Below are positions 41,113 through 49,806 of a DNA stretch of 64,000 nt, piece by piece (position 1 is the stretch's first letter; every line of letters starts with the position of its first letter). The DNA is taken from assembly GCF_010727475.1 (NCBI RefSeq), contig NZ_AP022567.1:868001-932000 (forward strand), written 5' to 3'. Position numbers and translations under genes: made by a program. A model generated the notes under the pieces. The model did no database searches and was not told the origin of the DNA. It saw nothing but the letters and a program-made list of their open reading frames with translations. This DNA comes from Mycolicibacterium mageritense (GTDB lineage: Bacteria; Actinomycetota; Actinomycetes; Mycobacteriales; Mycobacteriaceae).

Positions 41113-42981
41113 ATGGCGCTACCCGAACTCATCAGTGTCGAAGACTTCTTCAGCCCGCCCGTGCGCGCCGGTGCGACGATCTCCCCGGACGGCACCAAGA
41201 TCGCCTACCTCGCACCATGGAAGAACCGGCTCAACGTCTGGGTGCAGGACGTCGACGACGACGCGACCGCGCGGTGTGTGACGGCCGACGACACGCGCAG
41301 TGTGTACATCTACCGCTGGACGCACGATTCCCGATGGCTGCTCTACATGCAGGACAACGGCGGTGACGAGAACTGGCATGTCTACCGCGTGGACCTGAAC
41401 GCCCCGGGGGATCCGGCCGTCGACCTCACGCCGTTTCCCGGTATCCGGGCAGATTTCACGCTGCTCAAAGGCCGTCCCGGCAAGGCCATGGTCCAGTTCA
41501 ACAAGCGCAATCCCGAGTTGTTCGACGCATACGAACTCGACATCGCGAGCGGTGAACTCACGCTGCTCGCCGAGAATCCGGGCAATGTCGTCAACTGGAT
41601 GTGCAGCCAGAACGGCGAGTTGTTCACATCGGTTCTGACGTCTGACGGCGATGTCGAACTGTCCCAATGGGATTCGGCAAAGCAGGCCTTGCGATCGATC
41701 AAGACCTACGACGGCAGCGATTATCCGCTGGGCATCTATCCCGTCACCATCACGCCCGACGGCGCCGGCATCTGGCTCGGCTCGAACCAGGGCAGCGACC
41801 GAATCAGGCTCGCGCGCCTGGATGTCGCGACCGGCGAGGAGACCGAGGTGGACAGCCACCCGACGTTCGACCTTGCCGCCCAGATGGTGTTGCCGCCGCC
41901 GCTGATCCTCGACCAGCAGACCGGCGACCTGATCGGCGCGCGCTACTACGGCGAACGCCAGATCATTCATCCGCTGGACGCGAATTTCGCTGCGGTGCTG
42001 GATAACCTGACCAAGCTGTCCGACGGCGATCTGGCGGGCACCTCGTCCGACCACAGCGGGCAACGGTGGGTCGTCAACTTCACCCACGACCGCACCCCCG
42101 GCGCGACCTACTTCTACGACCACTCGACTGGCGATCACCGGCTGCTGTTCCTGCCCTACCCGCACCTGGAGGCCGACGCGCTCGCCCCGATGACGCCCGT
42201 GACCATCACCTCACGTGACGGGCTCGACCTCCACTCGTACCTGACGCTGCCGATCGGCGTCGAGCCGGTCGATCTGCCGTTGGTGCTGCTGGTCCATGGC
42301 GGCCCGTGGGCGCGCGACTGCTGGGGTTTTCAGCCCGACGTGCAGCTGCTGGCCAATCGCGGATATGCGGTGCTGCAGGTCAACTTCCGCGGTTCGACCG
42401 GCTACGGCAAGGCCTTCACCAAAGCAGCGATCGGGGAATTCGCCGGCAAGATGCACGACGACCTGATCGACGCCGTCGACTGGGCCGTCAAGCAGGGCTA
42501 CGCCGATCGCGACAGGGTCGCGATCTTCGGCGGCTCGTACGGCGGCTACGCGGCGCTGGTCGGGGTGACGTTCACGCCGGACGTGTTCGCCGCGGCCATC
42601 GACTACGTCGGGATCTCCAGCCTCGCCAACTTCATGCGCACGCTGCCCAACGTGGCCCGGCCGTTCCTCGCCACCAACTGGCACATGTACGTGGGCGATC
42701 CGAGTGACCCGGCCCAGGAGGCCGACATGCTGGCCCGCTCCCCCATCACGAAGGTCGACCAGATCCGTACCCCGCTGCTGGTCATCCAGGGCGCCAACGA
42801 TTCTCGCGTGGTTCAGGCCGAGTCCGACAATCTCGTCGAGGCGCTACGCAACCGCGGCGTCGAGGTCGAGTACCTGGTCAAGGCAGACGAGGGCCACGGA
42901 TTCCTCAACCCCGACAACCAGATCGACATGTACCACGCGGTCGAGCGGTTCCTCGCCGAGCACCTGGGCGGGCGCGCCTAA
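41113..42981 (+). CDS. S9-family (prolyl oligopeptidase-type) serine peptidase
   Basis: This 622-residue peptidase has an N-terminal beta-propeller to about residue 360 and a C-terminal alpha/beta-hydrolase. The catalytic triad is Ser475 (GGSYGGYAAL), Asp563 (GANDSRV) and His595 (EGHGF), with an oxyanion HGGPW near residue 396. No signal peptide is visible, so it should act in the cytoplasm, probably as an acylaminoacyl- or oligopeptidase. AAAGG precedes the ATG. A perfect ACAAGCTTGT palindrome lies upstream (41087-41096). A strong bidirectional hairpin follows the stop. Confidence 0.9.
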   Translation: MALPELISVEDFFSPPVRAGATISPDGTKIAYLAPWKNRLNVWVQDVDDDATARCVTADDTRSVYIYRWTHDSRWLLYMQDNGGDENWHVYRVDLNAPGDPAVDLTPFPGIRADFTLLKGRPGKAMVQFNKRNPELFDAYELDIASGELTLLAENPGNVVNWMCSQNGELFTSVLTSDGDVELSQWDSAKQALRSIKTYDGSDYPLGIYPVTITPDGAGIWLGSNQGSDRIRLARLDVATGEETEVDSHPTFDLAAQMVLPPPLILDQQTGDLIGARYYGERQIIHPLDANFAAVLDNLTKLSDGDLAGTSSDHSGQRWVVNFTHDRTPGATYFYDHSTGDHRLLFLPYPHLEADALAPMTPVTITSRDGLDLHSYLTLPIGVEPVDLPLVLLVHGGPWARDCWGFQPDVQLLANRGYAVLQVNFRGSTGYGKAFTKAAIGEFAGKMHDDLIDAVDWAVKQGYADRDRVAIFGGSYGGYAALVGVTFTPDVFAAAIDYVGISSLANFMRTLPNVARPFLATNWHMYVGDPSDPAQEADMLARSPITKVDQIRTPLLVIQGANDSRVVQAESDNLVEALRNRGVEVEYLVKADEGHGFLNPDNQIDMYHAVERFLAEHLGGRA

Positions 42982-42986
42982 CTGCC

Positions 42987-43042
42987 GAGCAGACGCTAAG
43001 GCCCCCGACACGCCGGGCGTGCGGGGGCCTACGCGTCTGCTC
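42987..43042. terminator. Bidirectional terminator hairpin, GAGCAGACGC family, copy 1
   Basis: The outer arms GAGCAGACGC and GCGTCTGCTC and the inner arms GGCCCCCG and CGGGGGCC form a long stem between the convergent peptidase and sucD genes. It is homologous to the hairpin at 62177-62234. Confidence 0.8.
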
Positions 43043-43053
43043 GCGGGAGAAAA

Positions 43054-43953
43054 TCAGCCCTCGAGGATCTCGCGCGCCAGCTTCGCGGTCTCGGACGGCG
43101 TCTTGCCGACCTTCACGCCCGCGGCCTCGAGGGCCTCCTTCTTCGCGGCGGCGGTGCCCGACGAGCCCGACACGATGGCGCCCGCGTGGCCCATGGTCTT
43201 GCCCTCCGGAGCGGTGAAGCCCGCGACGTAGCCGACGACCGGCTTGGTGACGTTGGCCTTGATGTAGTCGGCGGCCCGCTCTTCGGCGTCGCCACCGATC
43301 TCACCGATCATCACGATGACCTTGGTCTCGGGATCCTTCTCGAACGCCTCGATGGCGTCGATGTGGGTGGTGCCGATGACCGGGTCGCCGCCGATGCCGA
43401 TGGCGGTCGAGAAGCCGAAATCGCGCAGCTCGTACATCATCTGGTAGGTCAGCGTGCCCGACTTCGACACCAGGCCGATCGGGCCCTTGCCGGTGATGTT
43501 GTTGGGCGTGATGCCGACCAGCGACTCGCCGGGCGTGATGATGCCCGGGCAGTTGGGGCCGATGATGCGGGTCTTCTGACCCTTTTCGACGTTGTAGGCC
43601 CACGCATAAGCGGTGTCCTGCACCGGGATTCCCTCGGTGATGACCACCAGCAGCGGGATCTCGGCGTCGATGGCCTCGATGATGGCGTCCTTCGAGAAGG
43701 CCGGCGGCACGAAGGCGATCGACACGTCGGCGCCGGTCTCCTTCATGGCCTCGGCCACCGATGCGAACACCGGCAGCTCGATGTCGTTTCCGTCCTTGTC
43801 TTTGTGAGACACCTTGGTGCCGGCCTTGCGTGCGTTGACGCCGCCGACGACCTGCGTGCCCGCCTTGAGCATCAGCGCGGTGTGCTTGGTGCCCTCACCG
43901 CCGGTGATGCCCTGGACGATGACCTTGCTGTCTTTGTTCAGAAAAATCGACAT
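43054..43953 (-). CDS. sucD: Succinyl-CoA synthetase alpha subunit
   Basis: SucD forms succinyl-CoA synthetase (ADP-forming) of the TCA cycle with SucC. The 299-residue protein has the CoA-binding Rossmann domain (VIVQGITGGEGTKHTALML), the GPNCPGIITPGE region and the phosphohistidine loop GHAGAIVSGSSGTAAAKKEA. It begins 12 nt after the sucC stop. Confidence 0.98.
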   Translation of the reverse strand: MSIFLNKDSKVIVQGITGGEGTKHTALMLKAGTQVVGGVNARKAGTKVSHKDKDGNDIELPVFASVAEAMKETGADVSIAFVPPAFSKDAIIEAIDAEIPLLVVITEGIPVQDTAYAWAYNVEKGQKTRIIGPNCPGIITPGESLVGITPNNITGKGPIGLVSKSGTLTYQMMYELRDFGFSTAIGIGGDPVIGTTHIDAIEAFEKDPETKVIVMIGEIGGDAEERAADYIKANVTKPVVGYVAGFTAPEGKTMGHAGAIVSGSSGTAAAKKEALEAAGVKVGKTPSETAKLAREILEG

Positions 43954-43965
43954 ATCAAGTGTCCC

Positions 43966-45129
43966 TTACTTATTGGCCAGCTCGGCGGCCTTGTCGGCAC
44001 CGGCGTCCATGGTCTCGGCCTGGATGACCAGGGGGTGGTTTGCCTCGGCGAGGATGCGTCGGCCCTCTTCGACGTTGTTGCCGTCGAGACGAACCACGAG
44101 CGGCTTGTTGGCCTCGTCGCCGAGGATCTGCAGCGCCTTGACGATGCCGTTGGCGACCGCGTCACACGCGGTGATGCCACCGAAGACGTTGACGAAAACG
44201 CTCTTGACCTGGCTGTCGTTCAGGATGACGTCGAGCCCGTTGGCCATCACCTCGGCCGACGCGCCGCCACCGATGTCGAGGAAGTTTGCCGGCTTCACGC
44301 CGTTGTGCTTCTCACCGGCGTAGGCGACCACGTCGAGCGTCGACATGACCAGACCTGCGCCGTTGCCGATGATGCCGACCTGGCCATCGAGCTTGACGTA
44401 GTTGAGGTCGTTCTCCTTGGCCTTGAGCTCGAGCGGATCGGTGGCGTCCTTGTCCTCGAACTCGGCGTGCCCGGGCTGGCGGAAGTCGGCGTTGGCGTCG
44501 AGCGTGACCTTGCCGTCCAAAGCAAGGATCTGATCGTCAGGCGTGCGCACCAGCGGGTTGACCTCGACCAGGGTGGCGTCCTCCTTGACGAACACCTCCC
44601 ACAGCTTCTGGATGGTCACCGCGGCGGCGTCGAGCACCTCGGCCGGCAGGTGGCCCTGCTCGGCGATGGACCGGGCGAACGCCAGGTCGACACCCTTGAC
44701 GGCGTCGACGGGCACCTTGGCCAGCCGGTCGGGCTTGGTCGCGGCGACTTCCTCGATCTCCATGCCACCCTCGACCGAGCACATTGCGAGGTAGGTCCGG
44801 TTGGCGCGGTCGAGCAGGAAGGAGATGTAGTACTCCTCGGCGATGTCGCTCGCCTCGGCCACCAGCAACTTCTTGACGATGTGGCCCTTGATGTCGAGGC
44901 CGAGAATGTTCTGTGCGTGCGTGAACGCGTCATCGGGCGTCGCGGCGTACTTGACACCACCGGCCTTGCCACGGCCGCCGACCTTGACCTGCGCCTTCAC
45001 CATCACGGGGCGGCCGATCTCCTCGGCGATCGCCTTGGCGTCCTCAGCAGAGTCGGTCACCCGGCCGGGAGTCGTGGGAACGTTGTGCTTGGCGAACAGC
45101 TCTTTCGCCTGATATTCGAAAAGATCCAT
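43966..45129 (-). CDS. sucC: Succinyl-CoA synthetase beta subunit
   Basis: The 387-residue ATP-grasp subunit: MDLFEYQAKELFAKHNVPTT, a VMVKAQVKVGGRGKAGGVK nucleotide loop, EVNPLVRTPD for magnesium and the C-terminal NIFGGI-type NVFGGITACDAVANGI. AGGAAG precedes the ATG. Two CRP-like palindromes and a GATAAA -10-like site (minus strand, 45219-45224) lie upstream. It heads the sucCD operon. Confidence 0.98.
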   Translation of the reverse strand: MDLFEYQAKELFAKHNVPTTPGRVTDSAEDAKAIAEEIGRPVMVKAQVKVGGRGKAGGVKYAATPDDAFTHAQNILGLDIKGHIVKKLLVAEASDIAEEYYISFLLDRANRTYLAMCSVEGGMEIEEVAATKPDRLAKVPVDAVKGVDLAFARSIAEQGHLPAEVLDAAAVTIQKLWEVFVKEDATLVEVNPLVRTPDDQILALDGKVTLDANADFRQPGHAEFEDKDATDPLELKAKENDLNYVKLDGQVGIIGNGAGLVMSTLDVVAYAGEKHNGVKPANFLDIGGGASAEVMANGLDVILNDSQVKSVFVNVFGGITACDAVANGIVKALQILGDEANKPLVVRLDGNNVEEGRRILAEANHPLVIQAETMDAGADKAAELANK

Positions 45130-45240
45130 GTGCTTCCTAGCTAGGCGGTGTCGTCTGCTTGGCTTCGAACGCGCTCCGAAGCCGCCCGGTCCGGTACCTC
45201 TGACGGGCCCGGAGGCACTTTATCCACCGCCGGGTGAGCC

Positions 45241-45255
45241 GTAGGCACCGCCTAC
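45241..45255. promoter_or_regulatory. Perfect inverted repeat upstream of sucC
   Basis: GTAGGC-ACC-GCCTAC is a perfect 6-3-6 palindrome just upstream of the presumed sucC promoter. The regulator is unknown. Confidence 0.35.
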
Positions 45256-45262
45256 CACTGAT

Positions 45263-45277
45263 GTGGTAGATCTCACC
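45263..45277. promoter_or_regulatory. CRP-like site 2 (weaker)
   Basis: GTGGTAGATCTCACC fits GTGA-N6-TCAC with one mismatch. It lies 26 bp from site 1, centre to centre. Confidence 0.4.
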
Positions 45278-45288
45278 GGGGCCCTCTG

Positions 45289-45303
45289 GTGATACAGATC
45301 ACA
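45289..45303. promoter_or_regulatory. CRP-like site 1
   Basis: GTGATACAGATCACA contains GTGA-N6-TCAC exactly, with a symmetric GTGAT/ATCAC. It sits between the divergent sucC and M23 genes. Regulation by a mycobacterial CRP homologue is inferred. Confidence 0.5.
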
Positions 45304-45356
45304 TTCTGCGGCGGAATAGCCGCATAAGTTGCCACCATCATTGGGATTTGGTTAAC

Positions 45357-46490
45357 GTGCCTCTGGTCCTCATAACAGACCGGTCACGACGAGAAGGATT
45401 TCCCGGGTTGCCGCAGCATCGTTCGTCCGTATCTCCGCAAGGAGTTTCGACGAAGATTCGCGACCGCAAATTCATGTCGTCCGACGAGCTGGACGCCGCG
45501 GAGATCACCGACATCATCCCCTTCAACGAGTTCGGCGACCTGGCCGATCTCGACTTCCGTGACTGCACCGCCTTCGACCGCGAGGCTCAGGTCATCCACG
45601 CCCCCGAGCTGGACGACATGCACGACACCGACGACCTGACGCCCGAACAACTGGCCGTCCCCACGCGCTTCCGCCCCAAGTCCGGCAGTGAGGGACCGTC
45701 CCGCTACGCGTACCGCGACAGCCACACCGATGTCAGCGACGGCACGGCCGCCACCGACATCATCAACATCGGCAGCCGCCGCGGCGGCGCCCACCGCAAA
45801 GAGGCCACCGGCCCCGTCAAGAGCCGCCTGATGATCGCCGCGATGGCCGCGGGAGCGACCGCCGCAGGCGCATATTCGCTCAACACGAGCGCCCAGGCCG
45901 ACCCCGCCGACACCGTCCTCGCGTCGGCCAAGACCACCGCGAGCGGTGTGTCCGTGACCGGCAAGGTCGACGGCATGCAGATCGTCTCGGTCGCGTCGAC
46001 CAACGATTCGTCGGTCCACGCCGAGGAGATCACCAAGGCCGCGGCCTTCGCCCAGGAACGCGCCGAGCGCGAGGCACGCCTGGCCCGCCCGCTGTTCGTG
46101 ATGCCGACCAAGGGCGTGTGGACGTCGGGCTTCGGTTACCGCTGGGGCGTGCTGCACGGCGGCATCGACATCGCCAACTCGATCGGCACCCCGATCCTCG
46201 CCGCGTCCGACGGCGTCGTCGTCGACGTCGGCCCGACGGCCGGTTACGGCGCGTGGGTGAAGATCCGGCACTCCGACGGCACCGTGACGCTCTACGGCCA
46301 CATCAACACGTGGCTGGTGAGCGTCGGCGAGCGCGTGATGGCAGGCGACCAGATCGCCACCATGGGCAACCGGGGTAACTCCACCGGCCCCCACCTGCAC
46401 TTCGAGGTTCTCCTCAACGGCTCCGACCGCATCGACCCGGTCGGCTGGCTGGCCAAGCGCGGGCTCAGCCCGGGCAGCTATGTTGGCTGA
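45357..46490 (+). CDS. M23-family peptidoglycan peptidase (Rv0950c-like)
   Basis: This is a LytM-type zinc metallopeptidase that should cut peptidoglycan cross-links. An acidic, disordered cytoplasmic N-terminus of about 160 residues precedes one hydrophobic segment (LMIAAMAAGATAAGAYSL). A helical spacer leads to the peptidase domain: SGFGYRWGVLHGGIDIAN with the zinc His/Asp, and GPHLHFEV with the second zinc His pair. The start is uncertain: GTG 45357 is given, TTG 45348 and ATG 45474 (MSSDELDAAE) are alternatives. The next gene begins immediately after its stop. Confidence 0.85.
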   Translation: MPLVLITDRSRREGFPGLPQHRSSVSPQGVSTKIRDRKFMSSDELDAAEITDIIPFNEFGDLADLDFRDCTAFDREAQVIHAPELDDMHDTDDLTPEQLAVPTRFRPKSGSEGPSRYAYRDSHTDVSDGTAATDIINIGSRRGGAHRKEATGPVKSRLMIAAMAAGATAAGAYSLNTSAQADPADTVLASAKTTASGVSVTGKVDGMQIVSVASTNDSSVHAEEITKAAAFAQERAEREARLARPLFVMPTKGVWTSGFGYRWGVLHGGIDIANSIGTPILAASDGVVVDVGPTAGYGAWVKIRHSDGTVTLYGHINTWLVSVGERVMAGDQIATMGNRGNSTGPHLHFEVLLNGSDRIDPVGWLAKRGLSPGSYVG

Positions 46491-47174
46491 GTGAGCGAAA
46501 CCGCCGGAACCAACGGCCGTCCCGGCCCCTCCGACGATCAGACCCGCATCATCCGGCGTCAGCCCGAAAATCAGCACTCCGCTCCACTACCCGCGCAGGG
46601 CGATCTCAAAACGGGCATCATCCGGCGCCACCCGACCGGGGCCATACCGGCCGCGGCCGACGCCGAGCCCAGCACGAGCCTGATCGGCCACCCGGTCGAC
46701 GACACCAAGACGTGGGGGCACCGCCCGCTTGCGGGGGATTACATCCCCCGCGCGCGGCCCGTGGCGATCCCGCGCGGCGCCGGGCAGCCCAATCCCAGGA
46801 CCGCCATCGTCGCGGCCGTGGTGAGCATCCTGAGCGGTTGGGCTACCGCGCTCATCGCCACCGACCTGATCGCGGGGTGGTGGCGCACCGACCGGTTGTT
46901 CTGCGTCGCGATCGGGTTCCTCGCCGCGATCTCGGCGGCCGCCACCATCGGTGGGCTGATTGCTTTGCTGCTCCGCCGCCGCATGGGACGGCTCCTGATC
47001 GTGGTCGGCTCGATCATCGGTTTGCTGATCTTCGGCAGCCTGTTCATCGCGGGCGCCAGAGTGCACCCGGTCGTGTACGCCATGCCGGTGCTTCCGCTCG
47101 CGAGCATCCTGTTCACCCTGCTGCCGTCGACGCGCAGGTGGAACGCGAGCGCTCACAGCTTCCGGTCAGGCTGA
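46491..47174 (+). CDS. Small membrane protein with TxIIRR motifs
   Basis: This 227-residue protein of unknown function begins at a GTG directly after the M23 stop, so the two are co-translated. The N-terminal ~100 residues are polar and disordered, with two similar motifs, QTRIIRR and KTGIIRR. Three to four membrane helices follow from residue ~103. The region around GHRPLAGDY is encoded by a dispersed 28-bp repeat. Coupling to an M23 peptidase suggests a cell-wall role. Confidence 0.7.
   Translation: MSETAGTNGRPGPSDDQTRIIRRQPENQHSAPLPAQGDLKTGIIRRHPTGAIPAAADAEPSTSLIGHPVDDTKTWGHRPLAGDYIPRARPVAIPRGAGQPNPRTAIVAAVVSILSGWATALIATDLIAGWWRTDRLFCVAIGFLAAISAAATIGGLIALLLRRRMGRLLIVVGSIIGLLIFGSLFIAGARVHPVVYAMPVLPLASILFTLLPSTRRWNASAHSFRSG
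46713..46740. repeat. 28-bp dispersed GC-rich hairpin repeat, copy 2 (in gene)
   Basis: The core CGCCCGCTTGCGGGGGATT matches 26 of 28 bases of the copy at 32463-32490. It lies in frame in a disordered segment of the host protein. Confidence 0.7.
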
Positions 47175-47264
47175 TCCAAACAATCGACCGCAAACCCGTG
47201 ATGACCTGTACTGGATCGGATTTCGCGTGCGCTCGCGCCACCACCGATCCGGAGGCCCACAGGA

Positions 47265-48221
47265 ATGTTCAGTCGAATTCTGCGCGCCGCCATGGCCCTG
47301 GCAATCGTCGCCACCGCAGTGGCCTGCTCGAACTCGGGTGACAGCAAGGGATTCACCCTGCGCATCGGTGCGACCTCGGTCACCGGAACACCCGCGGGCT
47401 CACTCGGCTGGGGTGACCGGCAGGGCATCCTGGCCGAGAAGCTCAAGGCCGCGGGCGTCGACAAGATCGAGTACTCGTTCTTCCAGTCCGGCAGCGACGT
47501 GGTCTCGGCGCTGGTTGCCGGCGCGGTCGACGTCGCCGCGGTCGGCGACAACCCGGCCCTGCGGGCCCGCAGCCGCGACCCCAAAGTCGTTATCCTGTCC
47601 CTGGATTCGATCAACGGCGACAACCAGTTGGTGGGCGCCAAAGGCGGACCCACCGATATCCGCGGGCTGATCGGCAAGACCATCACTGCGCCGCAGGGCA
47701 CGATCCGCGACCGCACCGCACGCCAACTCATCGACGCCGCAGGCCTCACCGGCCAGATCCAGGTGCGCGACGTCCCCACACCCGAGTCCATCGCGGGTCT
47801 GAGTTCGGGGCAGATCGACGCCACGATCGTCAGCGGTGCCAGCGCCGTCGAACTGCAGGAGAAAGGCTTCCCGATAATCGACAGCCTCGCTCGGCACGGC
47901 TTCGGCAGCACCGGGGCCAACATCGCCCTTTCGTCGTTCACCGAGGCGCATCCAGGCTTCCGCGACGCGTGGCAGGATGCCGTCACCGCAGTCAACCGCA
48001 ACATCGCCGAGAACTTCGACGACTACCTGCACTGGGTCGCCGACACCGACGGCACCAAGTTCGAGTACGTCCAGAAGTCCACGCGGGTTGAGGAATTCAA
48101 CACAGAGCCGTTCCCCGAGGCAGGTATCGACCAGCTCGAAGCCGCGTACAACTTCCTCAACGCAGACGGCTCGTTCGACAACGAGTACTCGGTGCGGGAT
48201 TGGGTGGGTGCCAAGTCATGA
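47265..48221 (+). CDS. ABC transporter substrate-binding lipoprotein (SsuA/NMT1-like)
   Basis: This 318-residue binding protein has a lipoprotein signal (ATAVACS, Cys21) and an SsuA/TauA-like fold: LRIGATSVTG, AGAVDVAAVGDNPALRA, GKTITAPQGTIRDRTARQLI and SGQIDATIVSG. It likely binds an aliphatic sulfonate or related anion. GGAGG (47251-47255) precedes the ATG; an inverted repeat, GGATCGG/CCGATCC (47213-47250), ends right at that site. It is the first gene of a five-gene operon with ATGA overlaps. Confidence 0.85.
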   Translation: MFSRILRAAMALAIVATAVACSNSGDSKGFTLRIGATSVTGTPAGSLGWGDRQGILAEKLKAAGVDKIEYSFFQSGSDVVSALVAGAVDVAAVGDNPALRARSRDPKVVILSLDSINGDNQLVGAKGGPTDIRGLIGKTITAPQGTIRDRTARQLIDAAGLTGQIQVRDVPTPESIAGLSSGQIDATIVSGASAVELQEKGFPIIDSLARHGFGSTGANIALSSFTEAHPGFRDAWQDAVTAVNRNIAENFDDYLHWVADTDGTKFEYVQKSTRVEEFNTEPFPEAGIDQLEAAYNFLNADGSFDNEYSVRDWVGAKS

Positions 48222-49078
48222 CGGCCGCCGTGCGCACCGCCGCGGTCCGGGACACCGGACCGGATCTGGTCGAGGTCGTCGGAGGCCGCAGACACCGACG
48301 TGGCGTGTGGGCGCGGATTCCGCGCCCGGTACGCCGATTGCTGGGCCCCGCACTGATTCTCGCCGCGTGGGCCGTCGGCGCGGCGACCGGCCTGCTCAAT
48401 CCCGACCTGTTCCCGGCACCCACGCATGTCGCGGCCACGGCGTGGCGGCTGCTCGGTGACGGTCAGCTCGCGACGCATGTCGGTGCGTCGGCCACCAGGG
48501 TGCTCACCGGCACGGTGCTCGGCATACTCATCGGTGTGCTGCTCGCGGTCGCGGCGGGGCTCACGCGTACCGGCGAGGATCTGCTGGACTGGAGCATGCA
48601 AATCCTCAAGGCCGTACCGAATTTCGCGCTCACGCCGCTGTTGATCATCTGGATGGGTATCGGCGAAGGCCCCAAGATCGTGCTCATCACGACCGGCGTG
48701 GCGATCGCGATCTACATCAACACCTACTCCGGGATCCGCGGCGTCGACCGTCAACTCGTCGAGATGGCCCAGACCTTGGAAGCTCGGCGGGCGACGCTCG
48801 TGTCGCAGGTGATCCTGCCGGGCGCGATGCCGAATTTCCTTGTCGGCCTGCGCCTCGGGCTGTCCAGCGCGTGGCTCAGCCTGATCTTCGCCGAGATGAT
48901 CAACACCACCGAGGGCATCGGCTTTCTGATGTCACGCGCTCAGACCAATCTGCAGTTCGACGTTTCCCTGCTGGTGATCGTCATCTACGCCGTCGCAGGC
49001 TTGTTGTCCTACACGTTGGTGCGGGTGCTCGAACGGTTGTTGTTGTCGTGGCGCAACGGGTTCGAAGGCGTGTCATGA
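48218..49078 (+). CDS. ABC transporter permease (SsuC-like)
   Basis: This 286-residue permease has six membrane helices and the EAA-type coupling loop near VEMAQTLEARRATLVSQVILPGAMP. It starts at the ATG overlapping the lipoprotein stop (ATGA) and ends in an ATGA overlap with the ATPase gene. It is of the nitrate/sulfonate/taurine class. Confidence 0.9.
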   Translation: MTAAVRTAAVRDTGPDLVEVVGGRRHRRGVWARIPRPVRRLLGPALILAAWAVGAATGLLNPDLFPAPTHVAATAWRLLGDGQLATHVGASATRVLTGTVLGILIGVLLAVAAGLTRTGEDLLDWSMQILKAVPNFALTPLLIIWMGIGEGPKIVLITTGVAIAIYINTYSGIRGVDRQLVEMAQTLEARRATLVSQVILPGAMPNFLVGLRLGLSSAWLSLIFAEMINTTEGIGFLMSRAQTNLQFDVSLLVIVIYAVAGLLSYTLVRVLERLLLSWRNGFEGVS

Positions 49079-49806
49079 GCCCAGCCGTCGTCACGGTCCG
49101 GGGGTTGCGGCGCGCGTTCGGCGCGCAGCAGGTGCTCGAGGATCTCGACCTGGACATCGCCGACGGTGAGTTCGTCGCGATGCTGGGCCGGTCCGGATCG
49201 GGCAAGAGCACCCTACTGCGGGCGCTGGCCGGGCTCGACGACCAGGTCTCCGGATCGATCGTGGCACCGCGGTCCCGCGCGGTGGTTTTCCAGAATCCCA
49301 GGCTGCTGCCGTGGCGGCGTGCGTTGGCCAACGTCACGTTCGCCCTGCGCGACGCCGGGCCCGACGCCCCCAGCCGCTCGGCCCGCGCCCGCGCCGCACT
49401 CGACGAGGTCGGGCTGTCCGACAAAGTACGGGCATGGCCGTTGTCGCTCTCCGGCGGTGAGGCTCAACGGGTTTCACTCGCCCGCGCGCTGGTACGCGAG
49501 CCGGACCTGCTGTTGCTCGACGAACCGTTCGGCGCGCTCGACGCACTCACGCGGCTCAAGATGTACCGGCTGCTGCACGAGCTGTGGTCCCGCAGGCACA
49601 TGGCAGTGCTGCACGTCACGCACGACGTCGACGAGGCGATCCTGCTGGCCGACCGTGTCGTCGTACTCTCCGGCGGTCGCGTGTCACTGGACCGGACTGT
49701 CGGACTGGACTTTCCGCGTAGCCGCGGCGGTGACGCAGGGTTCGACGAGCTACGCCGTGCGCTGCTGGCCGAGCTCGGCGTCCGCAAGGAGGTGGGGCAT
49801 GGCTGA
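49075..49806 (+). CDS. ABC transporter ATPase (SsuB-like)
   Basis: This 243-residue ATPase has Walker A LGRSGSGKSTLLRAL near residue 42, Q-loop VFQNPRLLPWRR, signature LSLSGGEAQRVSLARAL near 125, Walker B LLLLDEPFGALD near 146 and the H-loop HVTHDVDEA. It is of the nitrate/sulfonate class. It overlaps the permease gene by ATGA and the flavoprotein gene by 8 nt. Confidence 0.93.
   Translation: MSPAVVTVRGLRRAFGAQQVLEDLDLDIADGEFVAMLGRSGSGKSTLLRALAGLDDQVSGSIVAPRSRAVVFQNPRLLPWRRALANVTFALRDAGPDAPSRSARARAALDEVGLSDKVRAWPLSLSGGEAQRVSLARALVREPDLLLLDEPFGALDALTRLKMYRLLHELWSRRHMAVLHVTHDVDEAILLADRVVVLSGGRVSLDRTVGLDFPRSRGGDAGFDELRRALLAELGVRKEVGHG

Noticed and set aside
43186..45144. 652-aa open frame antisense to sucD and sucC
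   Set aside because: sucC and sucD are certain; the antisense frame is His/Asp/Val-rich low-complexity translation without family features.
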